Assembly (NCBI RefSeq): GCF_021462265.1
Contig: NZ_JAJONF010000011.1
Span: forward strand, 170,556-234,555
Source of the DNA: Streptomyces shenzhenensis
GTDB lineage: Bacteria > Actinomycetota > Actinomycetes > Streptomycetales > Streptomycetaceae
DNA: 64,000 bases
Reading direction: 5' to 3'
In this document: in pieces, positions 42,421 through 50,421 of the stretch
Position numbering within the stretch: the stretch's first letter is position 1
Layout of the letters: each line of letters opens with the position of its first letter
Made by a program: the position numbers and the translations under genes
The notes under the pieces: model-generated
What the model was told of the DNA's origin: nothing
Database searches by the model: none
Seen by the model: the letters and a program-made list of their open reading frames with translations, nothing else

Positions 42421-44103
42421 TCACTTGTACATGGTCTGGTTCATGGTTCCGGGGGCGTACGCGTCCGGGTCGACCCAGACGTTGATCAGTGACGGCTTGC
42501 CCGACTCCCGGGCCCGGCGCAGGGCGGGGCCGATGTCGGCGGGGTCGCGGACCTCCTCGCCGTGACCGCCCAGCAGCTGGGCGAACTTGTCGTAGTGGAC
42601 GTCGCCGAGGGTGTTGCCGACCCGCTCGCGCTCCTTGCCGTACTTGGCGGCCTGGCCGTAACGGATCTGGTTCATCGAGGAGTTGTTGCCGACGATCCCG
42701 ACGAACGGGAGGTCGTAGCGGACCAGGGTCTCGAAGTCCCAGCCGGTGAGGGAGAAGGCGCCGTCGCCGAAGAGGGCGACCACTTCCTTGTCCGGGCGGG
42801 CCTGCTTGGCGGCGAGCACGAAGGGGACGCCGACACCGAGGGTGCCGAGCGGGCCCGGGTCCATCCAGTGGCCCGGCGACTTGGGCTGGACGACCTGCCC
42901 GGAGAAGGTGACGATGTCGCCGCCGTCGCCGATGTAGATCGAGTCCTCGGTGAGGAAGTCGTTGATCTCGCTGACCAGCCGGTACGGGTGGATGGGCGAC
43001 GCGTCCGAGCGCAGCTGCGGCAACCGCTTCTCGATCGCCGTCTGTTCGGCGGCCCGCAGTTCGTCGAGCCACTCCTTGCGCCGGGAGGCACCCCCGTCGA
43101 CGCGTCCCGAGGCGGCCTCGGTGACGGACTTCAGCACCAGACCCGCGTCCCCGACGATCCCGAGGTCGATGTCCCGGTTCTTGCCGACCGTGCGGTAGTC
43201 GAGGTCGATCTGGACGACGGCGGCGGTGGGGGAGAGGCGCTTGCCGTAGCCCATGCGGAAGTCGAAGGGGGTGCCGACGATCACGATGACGTCGGCGTGG
43301 GAGAACGCGTACCGGCGGGAGAGCTGGAAGTGGTGCGGGTCGCCGGGCGGGAGGGTGCCGCGTCCCGCGCCGTTCATGTACGCCGGGATGTTGAGCGTGC
43401 GGACGAGATCGATGGCGGCCGCGGTGCCGCGGGTCGTCCAGACCTGGCTGCCGAGCAGGATGGCCGGTTTCTCGGCGTGCACGAGGAGGTCGGCGAGCTT
43501 CTCCACGGCGTCGGGATCGCCGGCCGAGCGGGTGGCGGCCCGGTAGGCACCCGCCTTGGGGATGCGGGCCTTCTCCGCCGGGACCCTGGCGTCCAGGACG
43601 TCGCGGGGTATCTCCAGGAAGGAGGGGCCGGGCGCACCGTGGTAGCACTCACGGAACGCCATGGAGACCATGTCGGCGGCGCGGGCGGTGTCCGGGACGG
43701 TCGCCGCGAACTTGGTGATCGGCGCCATCATGTCGACGTGCGGCAGGTCCTGCAGGGACCCCATCTTGTGCTGGCTGAGCGCCCCTTGGCCGCCGATCAG
43801 CAGCATCGGGGACTCCGCGCGGAAGGCGTTGGCGACCCCGGTGACGGCGTCGGTCGTACCCGGACCCGCGGTCACGACCGCGCACCCCGGCCTGCCGGTG
43901 ATGCGTGCGTAGCCGTCGGCGGCGTGGGCGGCCACCTGCTCGTGGCGGACGTCGACGACTTCTATGCCCTCGTCGACGCAGCCGTCGTAGATGTCGATGA
44001 TGTGGCCGCCGCACAGGGTGTAGATGCGGTCGACCCCCTCGGCCTTCAGCGCCTTGGCAACGAGATGACCACCGGAAATCACGTCCTGGGTGTCGTCGGG
44101 CAT
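42421..44103 (-). CDS. ThDP-dependent oxalyl-CoA decarboxylase / 2-hydroxyacyl-CoA lyase-like enzyme
   Basis: This 560-residue enzyme has the ThDP-fold three-domain layout. The ThDP-activating Glu55 is in VRHEQ, and the GDGAFSLTGWDFETL...VGNNSSMNQ motif binds Mg-ThDP near residues 430-460. The genomic partner frc points to oxalyl-CoA decarboxylation to formyl-CoA. However, the Tyr-Glu pair (YEEMD) of Oxalobacter decarboxylase is replaced by LQDLPHVD (residues ~117-124), closer to eukaryotic 2-hydroxyacyl-CoA lyase (QEFPQVE) as I recall it. It may therefore cleave 2-hydroxyacyl-CoA to formyl-CoA and an aldehyde. Acetolactate synthase is less likely. It is the first gene of the minus-strand operon and diverges from sucC. 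Confidence 0.72.
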   Translation of the reverse strand: MPDDTQDVISGGHLVAKALKAEGVDRIYTLCGGHIIDIYDGCVDEGIEVVDVRHEQVAAHAADGYARITGRPGCAVVTAGPGTTDAVTGVANAFRAESPMLLIGGQGALSQHKMGSLQDLPHVDMMAPITKFAATVPDTARAADMVSMAFRECYHGAPGPSFLEIPRDVLDARVPAEKARIPKAGAYRAATRSAGDPDAVEKLADLLVHAEKPAILLGSQVWTTRGTAAAIDLVRTLNIPAYMNGAGRGTLPPGDPHHFQLSRRYAFSHADVIVIVGTPFDFRMGYGKRLSPTAAVVQIDLDYRTVGKNRDIDLGIVGDAGLVLKSVTEAASGRVDGGASRRKEWLDELRAAEQTAIEKRLPQLRSDASPIHPYRLVSEINDFLTEDSIYIGDGGDIVTFSGQVVQPKSPGHWMDPGPLGTLGVGVPFVLAAKQARPDKEVVALFGDGAFSLTGWDFETLVRYDLPFVGIVGNNSSMNQIRYGQAAKYGKERERVGNTLGDVHYDKFAQLLGGHGEEVRDPADIGPALRRARESGKPSLINVWVDPDAYAPGTMNQTMYK

Positions 44104-44154
44104 GGCGGAGTCCTGTCCCTTCGTAGGGGGTGGGAACGCTCTCGCGGTACATTG

Positions 44155-44178
44155 CATACAGTCGACGAATACTGTATG
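44155..44178. promoter_or_regulatory. Inverted-repeat operator between oxc and sucC-like genes
   Basis: Perfect 8-bp arms CATACAGT (44155-44162) and ACTGTATG (44171-44178) flank CGACGAAT. The GTCGACGAA element recurs at 27761 and, with one change, at 30513. It lies 52 bp from the minus-strand start (44103) and 70 bp from the plus-strand start (44248), so one bound regulator could control both operons. Confidence 0.7.
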
Positions 44179-44247
44179 AACCTTGTTATCCCGCATCCGG
44201 TGGGTGGTGTCCAGGGGGCGTGCGGCACTTTCCAGACAGGAGCCGAA

Positions 44248-45378
44248 ATGGACCTGTACGAACACCAGGCAAGGGAACTCTTCGAGGAACACGGCATCGT
44301 GGTGCCGAGGGCCGAGGTCACCGACTCGCCCAAGGAGGCCCGCGAGATCGCCCGTCGGCTCGGCGGCAGGGTCGTCGTGAAGGCGCAGGTCAAGACCGGT
44401 GGCCGGGGCAAGGCGGGCGGAGTGAAGCAGGCCGCCGACCCGGCCGCGGCGGAACTCACGGCACGTCAGATGCTCGGCATGCGCATCAAGGGACACCGGG
44501 TCGGCAAGGTGATGCTGGCCCAGCCCGTCGACATCGAGAGCGAGTTCTACGTCTCCTACGTCCTCGACCGGGCGGCCGGCGGCTTCCTGGCGATCGCCTC
44601 CGCCGAGGGCGGCACGGAGATCGAGGAGGTGGCCGCGACCCGGCCCGAGGCGGTGGCACGGGTCCCCGTCGATCCCGCGGTCGGCGTGACCTCCGCCAAG
44701 GCCCAGGAGATCGCCGCGGCCGCCGGGCTGCCGCCGCAGACGGCCGACGTCCTCGTACGGCTGTGGCAGGTGCTGGTCCGCGAGGACGCGCTGCTCGTCG
44801 AGGTGAACCCGCTCGTGCGCAGCACGAAAGGCCGGATACTGGCACTCGACGGCAAGGTCACCCTCGACGACAACGCCCGCTTCCGGCAGGCCCGTTGGGG
44901 CGCCGACGAGAGCGGGCACCACGACCCGCTGGAGGCGGCGGCCGCCGCGAAGGGGCTCAACTACGTCAAGCTCGACGGCGAGGTCGGCGTCATCGGCAAC
45001 GGCGCGGGCCTGGTGATGTCCACCCTGGACGCGGTGGCCGGCTGCGGCGCACGGCCCGCCGACTTCCTGGACATCGGCGGCGGGGCGTCCGCCCGGACCA
45101 TGGCCGACGCACTGTCGGTGATCCTCTCCGACCCGGCCGTGAAGTCCGTCCTCGTCAACGTCTTCGGCGGGATCACGGCGTGCGACGCGGTCGCCGACGG
45201 CATCGTCCAGGCGCTGGAGACCGTCCGGCTGACCAAACCGCTGGTGGTCCGCCTCGACGGCAACAACGCGGCGCGCGGCCGGGCGATCCTCGACGGCCGC
45301 GCGCACCCCCTGGTCGAACACGCCACCACCATGGACGGCGCCGCCCACCGCGCCGCCGAACTCGCCCACACCGCCTGA
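44248..45378 (+). CDS. Succinyl-CoA synthetase beta-like subunit (accessory SucC paralogue)
   Basis: This 376-residue ATP-grasp protein has MDLYEHQARELFEEHGI, the KAQVKTGGRGKAGGVK nucleotide loop, LVEVNPLV and the FGGITACDAVADGIV power-helix region. Length and motifs match SucC. The ATG at 44248 follows CAGGAG. Coupling to a SucD-like and an aldehyde dehydrogenase gene, divergent from oxc-frc, argues against the TCA-cycle enzyme and for a dedicated acyl-CoA ligase, possibly for oxalate, malate or a hydroxy acid. The substrate is inference. Confidence 0.88.
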   Translation: MDLYEHQARELFEEHGIVVPRAEVTDSPKEAREIARRLGGRVVVKAQVKTGGRGKAGGVKQAADPAAAELTARQMLGMRIKGHRVGKVMLAQPVDIESEFYVSYVLDRAAGGFLAIASAEGGTEIEEVAATRPEAVARVPVDPAVGVTSAKAQEIAAAAGLPPQTADVLVRLWQVLVREDALLVEVNPLVRSTKGRILALDGKVTLDDNARFRQARWGADESGHHDPLEAAAAAKGLNYVKLDGEVGVIGNGAGLVMSTLDAVAGCGARPADFLDIGGGASARTMADALSVILSDPAVKSVLVNVFGGITACDAVADGIVQALETVRLTKPLVVRLDGNNAARGRAILDGRAHPLVEHATTMDGAAHRAAELAHTA

Positions 45379-45389
45379 GGAGCCGGGAC

Positions 45390-46286
45390 ATGGCGATCTA
45401 CCTCACCAAGGAGAGCAGGGTCCTCGTCCAGGGCATGACCGGCGGCGAGGGCATGAAGCACACGCGGCGGATGCTCGCCGCGGGCACGAACGTCGTCGGC
45501 GGCGTCAACCCGCGCAAGGCCGGCCGGACCGTCGGCTTCGACGAACGTACCGTCCCGGTCTACGGCACCGTCGCCGAGGGCATGGCGGCCACCGGCGCGG
45601 ACGTCACCGTCGTCTTCGTGCCGCCCGCCTTCGCCAAGGCGGCGGTACTGGAGGCCGCCGACGCCGGCATCGGCCTCGCGGTGGTGATCACCGAGGGCGT
45701 CCCGGTCCACGACTCGGTCGCCTTCACCTCGTACGCCCGGGGCAGGGGCACCCGCATCATCGGGCCCAACTGCCCCGGGCTGATCACCCCCGGCCAGTCC
45801 AACGCGGGCATCGTTCCCGCCGACATCGCCAAGCCCGGCCGGATCGGTCTCGTCTCCAAGTCGGGCACGCTGACCTACCAACTCATGCACGAGCTGCGGG
45901 ACATCGGCTTCTCCACCTGCGTGGGCATCGGCGGCGACCCGGTCGTCGGGACCAGTCACATCGACTGCCTGGGCGCCTTCCAGGAGGACCCCGACACCGA
46001 ACTCGTCGTCCTCATCGGGGAGATCGGCGGCGACGCGGAGGAGCGGGCCGCCGCCTACATCCGGGAGCACGTCACCAAGCCGGTCGTCGGCTACGTCGCC
46101 GGGTTCACCGCGCCCGAGGGCCGCACCATGGGGCACGCGGGCGCCATCGTCTCCGGTTCGGCCGGCACCGCGCGGGCCAAGCGGGAGGCGCTGGAGGCGG
46201 CCGGGGTGCGGGTGGGGAGCACCCCGACCGAGACCGCCCGGCTGGTCCTGGAACTGCTCGACACCCGGCAGCCCGAGGGGAGCTGA
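45390..46286 (+). CDS. Succinyl-CoA synthetase alpha-like subunit (accessory SucD paralogue)
   Basis: This 298-residue protein has an N-terminal CoA-binding domain (VLVQGMTGGEGMKHT, GGVNPRKAG) and the ligase domain with phospho-His249 in MGHAGAIVSG. IGPNCPGLITPGQSNAGI and IGLVSKSGTLTYQ are intact. It starts 11 bp after the SucC-like stop behind GAGGAG. It should form the heterodimer with the preceding subunit. The acid-binding loop cannot be read for substrate without structural alignment. Confidence 0.9.
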   Translation: MAIYLTKESRVLVQGMTGGEGMKHTRRMLAAGTNVVGGVNPRKAGRTVGFDERTVPVYGTVAEGMAATGADVTVVFVPPAFAKAAVLEAADAGIGLAVVITEGVPVHDSVAFTSYARGRGTRIIGPNCPGLITPGQSNAGIVPADIAKPGRIGLVSKSGTLTYQLMHELRDIGFSTCVGIGGDPVVGTSHIDCLGAFQEDPDTELVVLIGEIGGDAEERAAAYIREHVTKPVVGYVAGFTAPEGRTMGHAGAIVSGSAGTARAKREALEAAGVRVGSTPTETARLVLELLDTRQPEGS

Positions 46287-46289
46287 ACC

Positions 46290-47849
46290 ATGGCTTTCGT
46301 GCAGAAGCCCGGCACCGCGTGGCGTGACGCCTGGACGCGCTGCCTGACCGTCGCCCCCGAGGCCTTCCGGGACGACCGGGTCCTCAACCTCTGGTCCGCC
46401 GCCTGGCGGCCCGACGGCCGGCCGCTGCCCGCGACCAGCCCCGTCGACGGCAGCCCGATCGCCGGCGCCCCGCGGCTCCACCGCGACACCGCGCACCGGG
46501 CCGTCCGCGCCTGCCTCGACCAGCACCGCGCCTGGCGGCACGTCCCCCTGGCGGAGCGCCGGGCCAGAGTGGCCGCCACCCTGGACGCCCTGACCGAGCA
46601 CCGCGACCTCCTCGCCCTGCTGCTCGTCTGGGAGATCGGCAAGCCCTGGCGGCTCGCCCGGGCGGACGTGGACCGGGCGATCGACGGGGTGCGCTGGTAC
46701 GTCGACGGCATCGAGCCGATGCTCGCGGGGCGGAGCCCGCTGGACGGGCCGGTGTCCAACATCGCCAGCTGGAACTACCCGATGAGCGTGCTCGTTCACG
46801 CGGTACTGGTCCAGGCTCTGGCGGGCAACGCGGTGGTGGCGAAGACCCCGACGGACGGCGGGGTCGCCTGTCTCACCCTGGCCTGCGCGCTGGCCGCCCG
46901 GGAGGGCCTGCCCGTCACCCTGCTCAGCGGCAGCGGCGGCGAGCTGTCACAGGCGCTGGTGCGGGCGACCGAGATCGGCTGCGTCTGCTTCGTCGGCGGC
47001 CGGGACACGGGAGCGGCGGTGGCCACGGCCGTCACCGACCTCGGCAAGCGCCACGTACTCGAACAGGAGGGACTCAACACCTGGGGCATCTGGGACTTCA
47101 CCGACTGGGCCGCGTTCACCGCCGTCGTCCCCAAGCTCTTCGACTACGGCAAACAGCGCTGCACCGCCTACCCGCGCTTCGTCGTCCAGCGGGAGCTGTT
47201 CGACGCGTTCCTCACCGCCTACCTCCCGGCGGTGCGCCGGCTCCGCATCGGCCACCCCCTCGCGGTCACCGACCCCGCCGACCCGCCGCCCGAGCTGGAC
47301 TTCGGTCCGGTGATCAACGCGGCCAAGGCCAAGGACCTGACCGACCAGGTCGCCGAGGCCGTCGACCGCGGCGCCGTCCCCCTGCACCGCGGCAGTCCGG
47401 CCGACGCCCGCTTCCTGCCCGGCCAGGACACGTCGTCGTACGTCCACCCGGTCACCCTCCTCAACCCGCCCCCCTCCTCCCCGCTCCACCACGCGGAACC
47501 CTTCGGCCCGGTCGACACGATCGTCCTGGTCGACACCGAGGCCGAACTGCTGGCCGCCATGAACGCCTCCAACGGCGCGCTGGTCGCCACGCTCTCCACC
47601 GACGACGAGGCCACCTTCGCCCGCCTGGCCCCGCAGATCCGCGCCTTCAAGGTCGGCCACGGCAAGCCACGCTCCCGCGGCGACCGCGACGAACTCTTCG
47701 GCGGCTTCGGCGCGTCCTGGCGGGGAGCCTTCGTCGGCGGGGAACTGCTGGTGCGGGCGGTGACGAAGGGACCGGCGGGGGAGCGGCTGCCGGGGAACTT
47801 CCCGGAGTACCAGCTCATGCCGGGACGGGGGCGAGCACCGGGGCGGTGA
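46290..47849 (+). CDS. Divergent aldehyde dehydrogenase superfamily enzyme
   Basis: This 519-residue protein has the ALDH fold. SNIASWNYPMSVLVHAV corresponds to the conserved PWNFP-type segment, the catalytic Cys291 lies in YGKQRCTAYPRFVV, and Glu258 in LEQEGLNTW replaces the usual LELGGKN. The altered Glu loop and the KTPTDGG NAD segment show an unusual subfamily. It begins 3 bp after the SucD-like stop, so the three genes form an operon. Oxidation of an aldehyde (or an acyl-CoA reductive reaction) linked to the CoA ligase is plausible: glyoxylate, formaldehyde or a lyase-derived aldehyde. Its 3' end overlaps a decayed convergent gene. Confidence 0.82.
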   Translation: MAFVQKPGTAWRDAWTRCLTVAPEAFRDDRVLNLWSAAWRPDGRPLPATSPVDGSPIAGAPRLHRDTAHRAVRACLDQHRAWRHVPLAERRARVAATLDALTEHRDLLALLLVWEIGKPWRLARADVDRAIDGVRWYVDGIEPMLAGRSPLDGPVSNIASWNYPMSVLVHAVLVQALAGNAVVAKTPTDGGVACLTLACALAAREGLPVTLLSGSGGELSQALVRATEIGCVCFVGGRDTGAAVATAVTDLGKRHVLEQEGLNTWGIWDFTDWAAFTAVVPKLFDYGKQRCTAYPRFVVQRELFDAFLTAYLPAVRRLRIGHPLAVTDPADPPPELDFGPVINAAKAKDLTDQVAEAVDRGAVPLHRGSPADARFLPGQDTSSYVHPVTLLNPPPSSPLHHAEPFGPVDTIVLVDTEAELLAAMNASNGALVATLSTDDEATFARLAPQIRAFKVGHGKPRSRGDRDELFGGFGASWRGAFVGGELLVRAVTKGPAGERLPGNFPEYQLMPGRGRAPGR

Positions 47850-48165
47850 CTCGCTCGGCGAGCCGCCGGGCCACCCCATGCGGCGAGGGGCGGGGCGGGC
47901 TCGGCACGATGTAGTTCGCTCCGGCGGGTACCAGGGCGGTGCCCGTGGCACACGGCCCCATCGGGGAGGGCGGCAGGTCGGCGGTGCCGACGTGGTGACG
48001 CGCTGGCGGTCGCCGGCGGCCGGGTCACCGCCGGGTCGTCGTACGACACCAGGACCTGGACCGAGCGGACGATCTCCGCCGGATACCGGCCCAGGGCGGC
48101 GCAGCGCGCGTCCAGTACCTGGGCGCGTTCGGTGACGAACTCCACGGTGTTGTGCGGCGGCCCGG
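47815..48165 (-). pseudogene. Decayed C-terminus of an LLM-class (F420/flavin-dependent) oxidoreductase
   Basis: Reading the minus strand, TVEFVTERAQVLDARCAALGR and EIVRSVQVLVSYDDPA (about 48160-48030) are typical of the C-terminal region of LLM-class oxidoreductases. After a frame change, the stretch GTALVPAGANYIVP...SPHGVARRLAERV ends at a TGA (47815-47817). The N-terminal catalytic barrel is missing and the frame is broken, so this is a remnant. Confidence 0.65.
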
Positions 48166-48189
48166 GCAATCGCCGGGTCCGAGCCGCTG

Positions 48190-48459
48190 TCCAGACCGAG
48201 GTGGCGGGGCGCCGGGGGTGGACCGCACGACGATGGTGGCGCTCCTGGACGGGCTGGAACGGCGCGGGCTGGTCGAGCGCCGGCGCGGTCCGCCGGGCCG
48301 ACGGCGCAACATCGTCGAACTGACCGACGCCGGGCGCCGGCGCATGGGCGGGCCGAGGAGGCGCGGCCGGCGGCCGAGAGACGATTTCTCGCGCCGCTGG
48401 ACGACGCGACGGCCGCGACCCTGATCCGGGCGCTGCGTGCGCCGCTGCCCGGGCGGTAG
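48190..48459 (+). pseudogene. Decayed MarR-family regulator
   Basis: The segment VDRTTMVALLDGLERRGLVE and RRRNIVELTDAGRRRM is the MarR wing and dimer region. After a +1/-1 frame change near 48345, the typical C-terminus AERRFLAPLDDATAATLIRAL continues to a TAG at 48457. The N-terminal ~50 residues are absent. It sits divergently against the LLM remnant, suggesting a deleted regulator/enzyme pair. Confidence 0.65.
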
Positions 48460-48594
48460 CGGGCCGGGCACGCACTGGGACGGTGCCCACCTGCGGGAAT
48501 GCCAACGGAAACGCAGGTGAAAGGCACTCCGAAAGCTTGGTATTGTTGTGTCTGTCGCCGCGGGGAACACCCCCGGTCAGGCGGCAGACACCTA

Positions 48595-48679
48595 GTCCGG
48601 GTGGCGGAATGGCAGACGCGCTAGCTTGAGGTGCTAGTGCCCTTTATCGGGCGTGGGGGTTCAAGTCCCCCCTCGGACA
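48595..48679 (+). tRNA. tRNA-Leu (anticodon GAG)
   Basis: The 85-base class II tRNA has acceptor strands GTCCGGG (48595-48601) and CTCGGAC (48672-48678) with one G-U pair. The anticodon stem GCTAG/CTAGT-like with loop CTTGAGG reads GAG. A variable arm (TGCCCTTTATCGGGCG) and a T arm GGGGGTTCAAGTCCCCC complete the cloverleaf. CCA is not encoded. The 3' end is adjacent to integrative-element debris, so it is a likely integration target. Confidence 0.95.
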
Positions 48680-49630
48680 CTCGCTATAGCGATACGCGGA
48701 TGAGGGCCTCGACCTAACGGTCGTGGCCCTACGTGCGTTTTCGTAACTGATCGTGATCCCGAGGGCTTCGTAGAGCGGGCTCTTCTTCTCTGCGTCGACG
48801 ACCTGCACGCGTTGTGCGATGTGTCTGAGTCTCTCAGTGATCTCCCGGATCTGGTCGGCGCTGAGGGGGTCTCCTTCTTTGGAGTGGCGGCAGGTGGCGT
48901 GTCGAGCTTCTTGCGTGCTGCCTCCTTGTCCGCCTGCGCCTCGTTGATCCATTGAGTGACGACGGCGGGGTCGGCGCCGGCTTCGAGGGCGGCCTGGTAG
49001 CGGGCGAGACGCCGCTCGCACTCCTTGACCATTTTGCGGGCCTGCGTCTGCTCCGGCGTGAGTGTTTTGGCCGCATTCGCTGCCGCGCTGGCTTGGGCAA
49101 GGGCGGTGAGGGTGGCGGCGAGCCGGTCGGGGGCGAAGGCTTTCGCGATCCATCGGTCCAGGGCCCGGCAGACCACGTCCTCCCGGAGGCAGACGGCCCG
49201 GGGGTGATTCATGCCGGGGTGGAGGGACTGTTCCTGTTCCTTGAACTCGCAGCGGTAGTAGACGGTGTTGCGGATCGTCGCGGGCTGCATCTTGCGCCCG
49301 CACGTCTCACATCGCACGCGTCCGCGCAGTGCGTACGTCCGTTGCCCCTGCTGTTGTCGGCCGGGGCGTTCGAGGCGCTGTGGCATGCGGGCGCGCTGCT
49401 GGCGGATCTTCTTGACGGTGTCGAAGAGCTGGGTGGTGACGATGGCCGCGTGAGCGGTGTCATTGGACCACACCCACTGTTCAACCGGGTTGTGTGTCAT
49501 GCGGGTGCGGTGGCCGAGGGTGACGTCGTCGATGTCGTAGAGGTGCTCCTCCTTGCGCTGTTTGTTCCAGATCTCGTAGCCGGTGTAGCGGGGGTTGATG
49601 AGGATCGCAGCCGACCAGCCCGACATCACC
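48644..49630 (-). pseudogene. Truncated, frameshifted large serine recombinase
   Basis: From about 49625 the minus strand encodes GWSAAILINPRYTGYEIWNKQR (recombinase domain), a zinc-ribbon with RVRCETCGRKM and YYRCEF, and a coiled-coil. The N-terminal catalytic resolvase domain with its Ser is absent. Near 48880 the frame changes, and the normal C-terminus (SADQIREITERLRHIAQRV, KSPLYEALGITISYE) continues in another frame. That frame runs antisense into the tRNA-Leu gene and ends at 48644 in ECPRGDLNPHAR. This is the immobile remnant of an integrase of an integrative element next to its probable attachment site. Confidence 0.8.
48681..48692. repeat. 12-bp perfect palindrome adjoining the tRNA 3' end
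   Basis: TCGCTATAGCGA begins one base after the discriminator base of tRNA-Leu. It could be a tRNA terminator stem or part of an attachment site. A second copy was not seen in the window. Confidence 0.4.
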
Positions 49631-49656
49631 CATTCAAGTTCAGTAGCTTGCTCACC

Positions 49657-49830
49657 GTGGTCATCCGGTACACGGCACCCGACCCCCACAGCATCCCGCT
49701 TCCCGCCAAGCTCGCCCCGGCCCCGGGACGACAGACGGCCCCGCGGGACCATGCGAGGGGGGCCTGCCCGTGCCCGTGCAACAGCGGTGGTTTCTGCGGA
49801 GGCTGCGGGCACGCGGGCTGCGAAGGATGA
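49657..49830 (+). CDS. Small Cys-rich protein, probably 5'-truncated (integrative-element type)
   Basis: The reading frame from GTG 49657 to 49830 encodes 57 residues ending in the motif CPCPCNSGGFCGGCGHAGC. This resembles short Cys-rich proteins found beside integrase/replication genes of Streptomyces integrative elements (from memory). There is no ribosome-binding site, and the region upstream is the serine-recombinase junction, so the native start is probably lost. Its TGA overlaps the next ATG (ATGA at 49827-49830), which supports a real two-gene unit. Confidence 0.5.
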   Translation: MVIRYTAPDPHSIPLPAKLAPAPGRQTAPRDHARGACPCPCNSGGFCGGCGHAGCEG

Positions 49831-50210
49831 CGATGAACCGGCACGCCCCGTGCGGCGACGCCGAGTTGACGATGCGGCACGCCTTCGACGACGGCGGCGC
49901 CGAGCCCGAAGGCGGTGGGCCGTACGACGAGGTTGCTGACCCGCTCACCGGCGCCGTCCGGGTATGCGCCCGCCGCTGTGACTCCTGCATCTTCCACCCG
50001 GGCAACCTCATGCACCTGCAGCCCGGACGTGTCGCATCCATGGTCACCCGGGCGCGCGAAACCGAGGGGCACGTGGTCTGTCACAAAACCCTCGGAACCG
50101 AATCGCCGGCAATCTGCCGAGGTTTTGCCGACGGACCGGACCAAGGCAACAGCCTCGCCCTCCGTTTGGCCCGCGTGCTCGGCACACTGCGGGAGATCTC
50201 TCCATCATGA
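49827..50210 (+). CDS. Hypothetical protein with CDSCIFxPGNLMHL motif (integrative-element type)
   Basis: The 127-residue product starts at an ATG overlapping the upstream stop, with AAGG just before; ATG 49833 is the alternative. The core CDSCIFHPGNLMHLQPGRVASMV, followed by VCHKTL and AICRGF, contains four Cys that could bind zinc. Similar proteins occur in actinophage and conjugative elements, without known function. The 105 bp to the left inverted repeat of the IS5-like element hold no gene. Confidence 0.65.
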   Translation: MTMNRHAPCGDAELTMRHAFDDGGAEPEGGGPYDEVADPLTGAVRVCARRCDSCIFHPGNLMHLQPGRVASMVTRARETEGHVVCHKTLGTESPAICRGFADGPDQGNSLALRLARVLGTLREISPS

Positions 50211-50421
50211 TCATGGAGGCGGGATCTGAACGTTGACAGGCCTGGCGGCCGTCGGCTTGATCGCCTGCCGCCAGGGACAGGGCTGGTCGGGGCCCACGAC
50301 CATGGGGCCCCTGACTGTCAGAGTGCGGGATGTGACCTTCCGTCCGGCTGGTCGTCGCTCGATGGTGTGACGTTGGGGCATCGCTGCCGGTCGGACGTTC
50401 GAGGTTCGCTTGGGTTGCGGC

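Noticed and set aside
42562..44247. Long in-frame extension upstream of the SucC-like start, and a similar antisense extension of the ThDP gene to 45369
   Set aside because: The conserved MDLYEHQARELF start at 44248 has a CAGGAG ribosome-binding site; extensions only reflect lack of stops in GC-rich DNA.
49630..49812. N-terminal extension of the serine recombinase frame (about 60 residues)
   Set aside because: No resolvase motifs; it is antisense to the Cys-rich gene and results from the deletion junction.
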